NCBI GenBank assembly: GCA_027031565.1
Contig: JALVPX010000179.1
Coordinates: 1-11,603, forward strand
Direction of reading: 5' to 3'
Length of the DNA stretch: 11,603 bases
From: Deltaproteobacteria bacterium
Lineage (GTDB): Bacteria; Desulfobacterota; Dissulfuribacteria; Dissulfuribacterales; JALVPX01
Below the pieces are notes generated by a model, which worked only from the letters and a program-made list of their open reading frames with translations, did no database searches and was not told where the DNA came from. Each line of letters opens with the position of its first letter. Within the stretch, counting starts at the first letter, position 1. Below, one piece after another: positions 6,248-11,603 of this stretch. Made by a program: the position numbers and the translations under genes.

Positions 6248-7353
6248 ACCTCTGGCCCAAGTTCAGGCCCATGGGTGGGTAAGTAGATGCGCACTGTGGT
6301 TCCTGCACCCTGAACCGAATCCACCTTAAGCTCGCCCCGGTGTTCCTTGATTATCTGGTTCACGTAAGGAAGGCCCAAGCCGGTCTTTCCTTCCTTTGTG
6401 GTATAGAAGGCCTTCAATATGTGCTTGAGGATCTCAGGCGGGATACCGGGCCCATTGTCCTTTACCTCGAGGAACAGCCTGCCGCCTTCTATGCCTGTGG
6501 TTATCTCGATCGAATCTCCATGCTTGCAAGCCTCTATGGCATTTCTGATTATGTGGAGGAGGGCTATCTTCAGCAGGTGCGGATTCCCCCTGAAAGTAAG
6601 AGGCTTTGCTGACCTCTCGAATACGAGGACTATACCCTTTTTGTCCGCCTCTGGCGTAATCACCTCGATTACCTCTTCTGCCAGTTCATTAAGATCAATA
6701 TCAATGAAGGTCTCCTGGGTGCTTGCCCTGAGATTTTCAAAGGTCGAGACGAGGGATTCAAGTTTCTTTGCCTGCTCCAATATCTTTTCAAGGTGAAGCT
6801 GATAATTTTCATAATCTTCGTGGCCTTTGCGCATCAATTGCCTTATGAGCCCGCCGATTATCATTACAGGATTTCTTATCCGGTGGGCTATGCGGAGGGC
6901 CAACTCAGACTTTGTGCGCTGACTGACCACTGCCTCAATGTCTTCGTTGAGTTTCAAGAGCTCCTTTGTAGTCTTTTCTATTTTTATCCGGTCTTTTTCC
7001 ATCTTTTCCATTATCTTCTGCATCCTGTGGAAAAAGAGCGTAACAGAGCTGATGCCGGTAAAGGCTATGGTATTGATGGATCCGCTGACTGGTGAAAGCC
7101 TATGCCACAGGTCGGCCCTTCCAAAATATAGGAGCACATATTTGATCATGTGGCCAATGGACCTTGAGGCGGAAAAGGCAAAAAGTGCCATGCTGAACCA
7201 GAGGATATACGCAGCCAGGGGGCTGTCAGGATTTTTTTGCGAATTTTTATATGCCTCTACTACGCACAGCAAGGATACCAGGATCATGGCAGCCGATCCG
7301 AAAAAATCGATTCCCCATACCGGGAGAAGAGACCATTCCATTTCAGCCTGCAT
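6241..7353 (-). CDS. Membrane-bound sensor histidine kinase (orphan)
   Basis: The 370-residue protein is an inner-membrane histidine kinase. About three membrane segments (roughly 15-34, 46-68 and 91-108) are followed by a coiled coil (about 110-145) and a HisKA dimerisation domain with H-box AHRIRNP, phospho-acceptor H157. The HATPase domain has its N box HIIRNAIEA (N271), G1 box DNGPGIP (299-305), FYTTKEGK at 316-323 and G2 box TGLGL (324-328). There is no PAS or HAMP domain, so the signal probably enters through the membrane part or the upstream partner protein. The residue after the phospho-histidine is Arg, where most kinases of this type have Glu or Asp. Starts at 7353 (AGGGG directly adjacent, too close) and 7341 (M5) are both possible. 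No response regulator lies nearby. Its gene follows the histidine-rich membrane protein by 6 bp. Confidence 0.9.
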   Translation of the reverse strand: MQAEMEWSLLPVWGIDFFGSAAMILVSLLCVVEAYKNSQKNPDSPLAAYILWFSMALFAFSASRSIGHMIKYVLLYFGRADLWHRLSPVSGSINTIAFTGISSVTLFFHRMQKIMEKMEKDRIKIEKTTKELLKLNEDIEAVVSQRTKSELALRIAHRIRNPVMIIGGLIRQLMRKGHEDYENYQLHLEKILEQAKKLESLVSTFENLRASTQETFIDIDLNELAEEVIEVITPEADKKGIVLVFERSAKPLTFRGNPHLLKIALLHIIRNAIEACKHGDSIEITTGIEGGRLFLEVKDNGPGIPPEILKHILKAFYTTKEGKTGLGLPYVNQIIKEHRGELKVDSVQGAGTTVRIYLPTHGPELGPEVQ

Positions 7354-7359
7354 CCCCTG

Positions 7360-7818
7360 TTACCATTCAGCAGCACTCTTTGAGATGTCCCTGATACCCA
7401 GATAGATAAAGATAATGGCAGGAAGACACCAGAGATGATCCATCTTGAAGAAATAATATAAGAGGTCGTACCAGGCATGGATTGAAAGAGACGGGATCTT
7501 TGTGCCTGGATGATACAATATGTGGCCGCGGGGGATCATGAGCTCCACGATATGGCCTGTAAAGGCCCACGCATTCCAAAGAACCAGCAGGATTGCCCCT
7601 ACAAACAAATTTTTCCTCACCCCGGGAGACAAAAACACAAAACCTCTTACCCTCCAGGCAAAGGTGGCCATTGAAACAGCAAACAGGATGTGGGCCCCCT
7701 GATGAACGTAGAGGCCTTCTATGCCTATGTGGGACTGAAGGGCATAGGCATTGGTTCTGGTGAGCAACAGCAGGAAAATCAGAACGAATTCCGGAATCAA
7801 GAACTTTTTTATCTTCAT
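7360..7818 (-). CDS. Small polytopic membrane protein with many histidines, partner gene of the histidine kinase
   Basis: I do not recognise a named family. Counting from the GTG at 7830 (156 residues), a signal-like hydrophobic segment covers about 10-28, ending in TNAYA. Further membrane segments lie at about 44-60, 74-94 and 133-148. Histidines stand out: H34, H43 and H47 in V-H-Q-G-A-H, H93 in WAFTGHIVE, H103, H107, H118, and H132 in KMDHLWC. Several fall at predicted membrane edges or inside helices, a pattern compatible with metal or heme ligation but not proof of it. The ATG at 7818 gives MKIKKFLIPEF, a more typical secretion signal start, and I prefer it over the GTG at 7830; neither has a strong ribosome binding site. 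The kinase gene follows after six bases, so the two are surely one transcription unit and probably one sensory module. Confidence 0.75.
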   Translation of the reverse strand: MKIKKFLIPEFVLIFLLLLTRTNAYALQSHIGIEGLYVHQGAHILFAVSMATFAWRVRGFVFLSPGVRKNLFVGAILLVLWNAWAFTGHIVELMIPRGHILYHPGTKIPSLSIHAWYDLLYYFFKMDHLWCLPAIIFIYLGIRDISKSAAEW

Positions 7819-7921
7819 GCTATCTGACACCGTGCTGAGTTGAAAAATTTATTTTACTTAAAGTTATGCCAATAAGGGTCTCAATGGCTGTTTAGATACC
7901 ACAAGAAGAGATATTAGACCA

Positions 7922-7987
7922 GTTGTTGGCTGTTTTTGCACGCGGCCTTGATCTTCTAAGAGAAAGTCGAAACCGTTAACAGCCCCC
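7922..7987 (-). ncRNA. tmRNA (ssrA) 5'-end-like sequence without a visible 3' half; remnant or unusual leader
   Basis: Reading the minus strand from 7986, GGGGCTG is followed by five bases and then GGTTTCGAC, ending at 7966. This reproduces the 21-base spacing of the tmRNA 5' end, whose E. coli form has GGGGCTG, five bases, then GGATTCGAC. Further on, CAAGG-CCGCG-TGC (7950-7938) stands where tmRNA has CAAGGTGCATGC, and GCCAACAAC (7930-7922) resembles the Ala-Asn-Asn start of many tag sequences. The frame from there meets TAA at 7894-7892 without an LAA-type tag end. No tRNA-like 3' end with CCA was found within the next 350 bases, which hold the membrane protein gene. It may be a truncated ssrA copy, or an ssrA-derived leader of the kinase operon. 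Confidence 0.4.
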
Positions 7988-7997
7988 GCAAACGCCT

Positions 7998-8027
7998 TTT
8001 ATTGAAAAAGGCCGCTCGATTTGTCAA
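7998..8027 (-). promoter_or_regulatory. Candidate sigma-70 promoter embedded in the clpA terminator
   Basis: On the minus strand a perfect TTGACA (8027-8022) is followed after 18 bp by AATAAA (8003-7998, four of six matches to TATAAT). The predicted start falls near 7991-7989, just before the GGGGG that opens the tmRNA-like sequence. The -35 box lies in the loop of the clpA terminator. It would drive the tmRNA-like stretch and then the membrane protein/kinase pair. Confidence 0.45.
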
Positions 8028-8041
8028 ACCAAGCGGCCTTT
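8005..8041 (-). terminator. Rho-independent terminator of the clpS-clpA unit
   Basis: AAAGGCCGCT (8007-8016) and AGCGGCCTTT (8032-8041) form a perfect 10-bp GC-rich stem with a 15-base loop. On the minus strand the stem runs into TTTTT (8009-8005). It lies about 20 bp past the clpA stop codon, exactly where a terminator is expected. On the plus strand the trailing T-run is shorter and interrupted (TTTCAG), and no plus-strand gene ends nearby. Confidence 0.85.
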
Positions 8042-8062
8042 CAGCTTTCTGCTAATCTTGAA

Positions 8063-10327
8063 TCATAAGGTGGAAATCACGATCTTTCCGTTCTTGAGAC
8101 CGATTTTAACCTTTTTTGCCTTGGATGATTCGAACAGCAGCAGATCCGCCAGGGGATCCTTTATCTCATCTTGTATAAGCCTGCCAAGCGGCCTTGCCCC
8201 AAATTTTGGGTCATGCCCCTTTGAGGCCAGATAACTCCTGGCCTGGGGTGTCATCTCAAGGCCTATTTTTTTGTCCGCCAACTGCTCTGACAGCTCCCTT
8301 ATAAACTTTTCCACTATCATTTCCATGATTTCATGGGTCAAGGGAGAGAAGGGCACAATGGCATCAAGCCTGTTTCTGAATTCGGGGCTGAAGAGATTTT
8401 TTATTGCCTCTTCTCCCTTATGTTTTGATTCAGAAACGCCCCTTTCAAAGCCTATGGAACGCGCTTCCATCTCCCTTGCGCCTGCATTGGACGTCATGAT
8501 CAAGATCGTGTGCCGGAAATCGGCTTTTTTGCCAGTATTGTCAGTGAGGGTGGCGTGATCCATCACCTGCAGCAATATGCTGAATATGTCTGGATGGGCC
8601 TTTTCTATCTCGTCCAGAAGGAGTACGCAATATGGATGCTTTCTGATGGATTCTGTAAGCAGGCCGCCTTGATCAAAGCCCACATATCCAGGAGGGGCAC
8701 CTATCAGCCGTGCCACTGCGTGTTTTTCCATATATTCACTCATGTCAAAGCGCTGGAAATGAACACCCAGGGCATTGGCGGTCTGTCTGGCAAGTTCTGT
8801 TTTGCCCACGCCGGTGGGGCCAATAAAGAGAAAGGAGCCAATGGGGCGGTCTGGATGGGAAAGGCCTGCCCTGGAGCGCTTGATAGCCCGTGCCAGCCTG
8901 GTTACGGCCTCATCCTGGCCGAAGAGATTTGTCTTGAGGTGCTCTTCGAGCCTTTCCAGCTTTTGTCGATCTGAACGGGAGATGCTCTTCTGGGGCACCC
9001 TGGCCATCTTTGCCACAACCTTTTCCACGTGCCGAACCGTAATGAGGCCCTGTTTCTGGGCGGATTCGGCACCTAGCCTGTATACTGCTGCGGCCTCGTC
9101 TATTACGTCGATGGCCTTGTCTGGCAGGTAGCGGTCATGGAGATAGCGTGCAGACAACTCTGCTGCAGCCTTCAGTGCACCGGCGGTATACCTCACCCTG
9201 TGGTGTTCTTCATAATATTGTTTCAGGCCGTTCAGGATATCGATGGTCTCTGATACCGAGGGTTCGCTGATCTCAATCTTTTGAAATCGTCTTGAAAGCG
9301 CCCTGTCTTTATCAAAGAATTTTCTGTATTCGTCATAGGTTGTGGAGCCTATGCAGCGCAGTTCTCCGCCTGCAAGGGCCGGTTTCAGGATATTGGATGC
9401 ATCCATGGAACCCCCGCTGGTGGCGCCGGCACCCACTATCGTATGTATTTCATCAATAAAGAGTATGGCCCTTGGCCGCTCTTTGACCTGATTGATAACC
9501 TCTTTCAAACGGGCCTCAAACTCGCCTCTGTATTTGGTGCCTGCGAGCAAGGCGCCCATGTCCAAGGTGTAGATCTCAGTGTTTCTGAGTGGCTCAGGAA
9601 CCTGTTTTTGGACAATCTTAAGGGCGAGTCCTTCTGCAAGTGCTGTCTTGCCGACACCTGGATCACCTACGAAAATAGGATTGTTTTTGCGGCGCCTGCA
9701 CAAGACCTGCATCGTACGTTCGAGTTCCCTCTCACGCCCCACCAGGGGATCTATCTTTCCCTCTCTGGCCCTGTTGGTAAGGTTGATGGTAAAGGCCTCG
9801 AGGGCCTTTCCGGGAGCGCTTTCCGTGTGCGACTCCTTGGTCTTGTCGCCATAGTCAGAGCTGGAAGGCATGTTAGGAGTTTGAGATTGAAAGGGAACCT
9901 TTGCCACACCATGGGTAATGTAATTAAGAATGTCAAGGCGGCTTATCCCTTCCTGGGTAAGGAAGAAAACAGCATAGGAATCTTCCTCGGTCATAATAGC
10001 AGCCAGCACATCCCCTATCTCGGCCTGCTGCTTTCCAGCAGATTTGGTATGCATTACGGTCTTCTGCAACACCCGTTGAAGTGAGAGGGTGGGCTGCGGC
10101 CCTTCCGGCCTTTCTTCCTTTACCTCTTCCATATGGGTGTTGAAAAAGGCCTCTATCCTGGCCTTCAGTCTTTCAAGGTCACCACCGCATGCCTGTATCA
10201 CCTCGGCCCCTTTATGGTGGTGAAGCAGGGCAAAGAGCAGATGCTCCAGTGAAAGATACTCATGATGCCTGATATGTGCCTCTCTGGCTGCTGCGCTCAG
10301 CATCAATTCAACATCTTTGCTTATCAT
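8063..10327 (-). CDS. clpA: ClpA, AAA+ unfoldase subunit of the ClpAP protease
   Basis: ClpA is a hexameric ATP-driven unfoldase that feeds substrates to ClpP in the cytosol and takes N-degron substrates from ClpS. The 754-residue protein has the family layout. A Clp N-domain covers about 1-140, beginning MISKDVELMLSAAAREA. AAA domain 1 has Walker A GDPGVGKT at 221-228 and Walker B ILFIDEIH at 288-295. AAA domain 2 has Walker A GPTGVGKT at 503-510 and Walker B VLLLDEIE at 568-575. The ClpB-type middle coiled coil is absent between the two, which separates it from disaggregases. The ClpP-docking loop is visible as I-G-F at 625-627. The ATG lies two bases after the clpS stop. A strong terminator follows the gene. 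The window contains no clpP, so the protease partner must be encoded elsewhere. Confidence 0.97.
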   Translation of the reverse strand: MISKDVELMLSAAAREAHIRHHEYLSLEHLLFALLHHHKGAEVIQACGGDLERLKARIEAFFNTHMEEVKEERPEGPQPTLSLQRVLQKTVMHTKSAGKQQAEIGDVLAAIMTEEDSYAVFFLTQEGISRLDILNYITHGVAKVPFQSQTPNMPSSSDYGDKTKESHTESAPGKALEAFTINLTNRAREGKIDPLVGRERELERTMQVLCRRRKNNPIFVGDPGVGKTALAEGLALKIVQKQVPEPLRNTEIYTLDMGALLAGTKYRGEFEARLKEVINQVKERPRAILFIDEIHTIVGAGATSGGSMDASNILKPALAGGELRCIGSTTYDEYRKFFDKDRALSRRFQKIEISEPSVSETIDILNGLKQYYEEHHRVRYTAGALKAAAELSARYLHDRYLPDKAIDVIDEAAAVYRLGAESAQKQGLITVRHVEKVVAKMARVPQKSISRSDRQKLERLEEHLKTNLFGQDEAVTRLARAIKRSRAGLSHPDRPIGSFLFIGPTGVGKTELARQTANALGVHFQRFDMSEYMEKHAVARLIGAPPGYVGFDQGGLLTESIRKHPYCVLLLDEIEKAHPDIFSILLQVMDHATLTDNTGKKADFRHTILIMTSNAGAREMEARSIGFERGVSESKHKGEEAIKNLFSPEFRNRLDAIVPFSPLTHEIMEMIVEKFIRELSEQLADKKIGLEMTPQARSYLASKGHDPKFGARPLGRLIQDEIKDPLADLLLFESSKAKKVKIGLKNGKIVISTL

Positions 10328-10329
10328 GT

Positions 10330-10644
10330 TTACACCTTTTCACAACTGGCCCGCAGAGGATAACCAGCATTTCGGGCCCTTTCATGCACAATGTGTACCT
10401 TGGTTTCTGCAATTTCCTTGGTGTAAATGCCGCATATGCCTATTCCATTATAGTGGACGTTCAGCATTATCCTCGTGGCCTCTGATGGAGTCTTGTGAAA
10501 AATCTGTTCCAAGATCTCAACCACGAAATCCATGGTGGTATAGTCATCATTGTGCAACAGGACCTGATATTTCGGGGGTTCCTTGATTTCATCCTTTACC
10601 TTTTCAGATACCTTGAAATCGGGGTTTTTTATTGTGTCTGCCAT
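10330..10644 (-). CDS. clpS: ClpS, N-degron adaptor of ClpAP
   Basis: ClpS binds proteins with destabilising N-terminal residues (Leu, Phe, Trp, Tyr) and delivers them to ClpA. The 104-residue product has a flexible N-terminal extension (about 1-24) and the ClpS core. The substrate pocket residues are present: N32-D33-D34 in LLHNDDYTTMDFVVEIL, M38, and H64 in M-L-N-V-H-Y-N-G. The segment G-I-Y-T-K-E-I-A-E-T-K-V is the usual ClpA N-domain contact strand and helix. The start ATG is preceded by GGAGGTT with unusually short spacing. No other in-frame start precedes the core, so the call stands. It leads clpA by two bases and follows tlyA by 60 bp. Confidence 0.96.
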   Translation of the reverse strand: MADTIKNPDFKVSEKVKDEIKEPPKYQVLLHNDDYTTMDFVVEILEQIFHKTPSEATRIMLNVHYNGIGICGIYTKEIAETKVHIVHERARNAGYPLRASCEKV

Positions 10645-10670
10645 AACCTCCGCTGTTCCAGTCCATTATT

Positions 10671-10699
10671 GCTTTTCTTTACTACAATAGGATTTTTTG
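10671..10699 (-). promoter_or_regulatory. Weak candidate promoter before clpS
   Basis: On the minus strand TTGTAT, overlapping the end of tlyA, and TATTGT lie 17 bp apart in the gap upstream of clpS, each matching four of six consensus bases. No terminator is visible after tlyA, so clpS-clpA may instead be read through from tlyA. Low confidence. Confidence 0.2.
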
Positions 10700-10704
10700 C
10701 CCGG

Positions 10705-11460
10705 TCATACAAGCCCCTTGCCCTTGCGAAGGCTTATCAGGAACTCCTTGTTGCCCTTGGCTCCAAGGATAGGAGATTCTACGACTCCTTCAACGGTTAA
10801 GGATAATTCTTCCGCAAAGAAACTGCTCAGTTCCTTCAACACCCTTTCATGCAGGGAACGCTCTTTTACTATGCCGCCTTTTCCAACGTTGCGCCTGCCC
10901 ACCTCGAACTGCGGTTTTACCAAGGCGATTATAAGGCCGTTGAGAGCCATGTGGGCAAGGACCGCAGGGATCACGATCTTAAGGGATATGAACGAGGTGT
11001 CTACCACGGCCAATCGAGGCTCTTGATGAAGTTTTCCAGGTTCCAGCTTCCGTATGTTGGTCCTTTCCAGAACAACTACCCGGGTATCATTTCTCAAATG
11101 CCAGTCGAGCTGGCCATATCCCACATCTATGGCATATACCCTGGAGGCGCCTCTCTGCAGCAAACAATCGGTAAATCCGCCTGTTGAAGCCCCAACGTCC
11201 ATGCAGACCAAGCCCTTTGGATCAATACCGAAATGGTCCAACGCATGGGCCAGCTTCTGCCCGCCCCGGCTCACAAATGGATGGGGTCTTGATATGACAG
11301 CTACTTCAGCCCCGGGGTCGATCTTCAGGCCTGGTTTGTCCTTACGCTGGCCGTTCACGAGTACCTCGCCGGCCAGTATTATTGCCCTGGCCTTGTTTCG
11401 CGTCTGTGCAAGGCCTTTCTGCACTACCATCGAATCGAGCCTGATTTTTTTGTTTGCCAT
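10705..11460 (-). CDS. tlyA: TlyA family rRNA 2'-O-methyltransferase (S4 + FtsJ-like domains)
   Basis: TlyA proteins methylate ribose 2'-hydroxyls in 16S and 23S rRNA using S-adenosylmethionine; the older name hemolysin A reflects a side activity. From the ATG at 11460 the product is about 251 residues. The S4 RNA-binding domain comes first: RLDSMVVQKGLAQTRNKAR at 7-25, then the LAGEVLVNGQ turn. The signature PFVSRGGQKL at 61-70 contains the first catalytic-type Lys, K69. The SAM-binding motif I is M-DVGASTGGFTDCLLQ from residue 87. Later come the VVDTSFISL and ALVKPQFEVGR motifs. A TTG at 11484 would add eight residues (LNSHFCSG), but family members begin with M-x-x-K-x-RLD, so 11460 is preferred. 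The gene is divergent from a plus-strand gene at the window end and leads the clpS-clpA group. Confidence 0.93.
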   Translation of the reverse strand: MANKKIRLDSMVVQKGLAQTRNKARAIILAGEVLVNGQRKDKPGLKIDPGAEVAVISRPHPFVSRGGQKLAHALDHFGIDPKGLVCMDVGASTGGFTDCLLQRGASRVYAIDVGYGQLDWHLRNDTRVVVLERTNIRKLEPGKLHQEPRLAVVDTSFISLKIVIPAVLAHMALNGLIIALVKPQFEVGRRNVGKGGIVKERSLHERVLKELSSFFAEELSLTVEGVVESPILGAKGNKEFLISLRKGKGLV

Positions 11461-11501
11461 GCCTGAACAAAAGTGACTATTCAAAAAGAAGACTTATTTT
11501 A

Positions 11502-11519
11502 AATTTTAATGATAAAATT
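11502..11519. repeat. Perfect 7-bp AT inverted repeat in the divergent intergenic region
   Basis: AATTTTA (11502-11508) and TAAAATT (11513-11519) are separated by ATGA, upstream of tlyA and between divergent genes. It could be an operator half-site pair or a chance palindrome in AT-rich sequence. The rest of 11461-11598 holds only weak promoter-like elements, including TATAAA at 11551-11556 on the plus strand. Confidence 0.25.
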
Positions 11520-11598
11520 CATAGTAAAACAGTGCCACTCAAGTAAAATGTATAAAAAAATGGATGTGTTCACAATCTAAATCAAGGAGCATTTTCAA

Positions 11599-11603
11599 AT
11601 GGG
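11599..11603 (+). CDS. Probable start of a plus-strand gene cut by the window end
   Basis: AAGGAG (11584-11589) lies nine bases before ATG at 11599-11601, at the end of an AT-rich divergent region. Only the start codon and two further bases are present, so the product cannot be named. The ribosome binding site and position make a real start plausible. Confidence 0.4.

Noticed and set aside
7843..7853. TTCAACTC on the minus strand as a tmRNA T-loop
   Set aside because: The flanking bases do not form a T stem and no CCA end follows; probably chance.
7892..7930. Tag peptide frame in the tmRNA-like sequence (GCC AAC AAC ... TAA)
   Set aside because: The frame starts like a tmRNA tag (Ala-Asn-Asn) but ends Gly-Ile, not in the hydrophobic Ala-Ala type degradation tag, so I do not claim a working tag.
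9443..10084. Plus-strand open frame of 213 codons opposite clpA
   Set aside because: It is antisense to the ClpA N-terminal and first AAA region, has no ribosome binding site or recognisable domain, and reflects codon bias of clpA.
11461..11484. TTG start extending TlyA by eight residues
   Set aside because: The added residues are not family-like and the ATG at 11460 gives the typical N terminus directly before the S4 domain.
11525..11540. Sigma-54 promoter (TGGCAC) on the minus strand before tlyA
   Set aside because: The -12 GC element is missing at the required spacing.
1..11603. CRISPR arrays, insertion sequences, tRNA and rRNA genes
   Set aside because: No regularly spaced repeats, transposase motifs, intact cloverleaf or rRNA sequence were seen on reading both strands.

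Overview
The window reads as bacterial chromosomal core sequence of moderate GC with densely packed genes. The gene mix (non-mevalonate isoprenoid genes, a sigma-32 type factor beside a long TPR protein, a small CMTC thioredoxin-fold protein, and an orphan membrane kinase with a His-Arg-Ile-Arg-Asn-Pro H box) suggests a Gram-negative anaerobe, possibly a Desulfobacterota (deltaproteobacterial) lineage. That placement is inference from gene flavour; no rRNA or other marker is present. No IS element, phage gene or CRISPR array was seen.

Layout. (1) 1-775, plus strand: the 3' end of ispD and complete ispF, joined by a GTGA stop/start overlap. (2) 828-2722, minus strand: der (EngA), then a two-domain thioredoxin-like protein starting on the last base of the der stop codon. 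A hairpin at 787-814 separates this pair from ispF. (3) 2839-6247, plus strand: a DJ-1/PfpI protein; then a good sigma-70 type promoter, an 18-codon upstream ORF, an RpoH-type sigma factor, and a secreted TPR protein with a TTG start. (4) 6241-7830, minus strand: a small polytopic protein with many histidines and a membrane histidine kinase, whose 3' end overlaps the TPR gene tail to tail by 7 bp. (5) 7831-8062: a 232-bp non-coding interval with the clpA terminator, a TTGACA promoter element inside the terminator loop, and a stretch that strongly resembles the 5' end of tmRNA but has no recognisable 3' end. (6) 8063-11460, minus strand: tlyA, clpS, clpA. (7) 11461-11603: an AT-rich divergent region ending in the probable first codon of a plus-strand gene.

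How the genes relate. Several products serve protein and ribosome quality control: Der (50S assembly), TlyA (rRNA methylation), ClpS/ClpA (N-degron selection and unfolding for ClpP), RpoH (heat-shock transcription) and a DJ-1 family protein. IspD and IspF are two steps of the MEP isoprenoid pathway. The membrane protein/kinase pair has no response regulator next to it and looks like an orphan sensory module.

The points most worth a second look are the tmRNA-like leader with its terminator/promoter overlap (7922-8041), the histidine-rich membrane protein and kinase pair, the short ORF stop-start coupled to rpoH, and the thioredoxin-like protein coupled to der.
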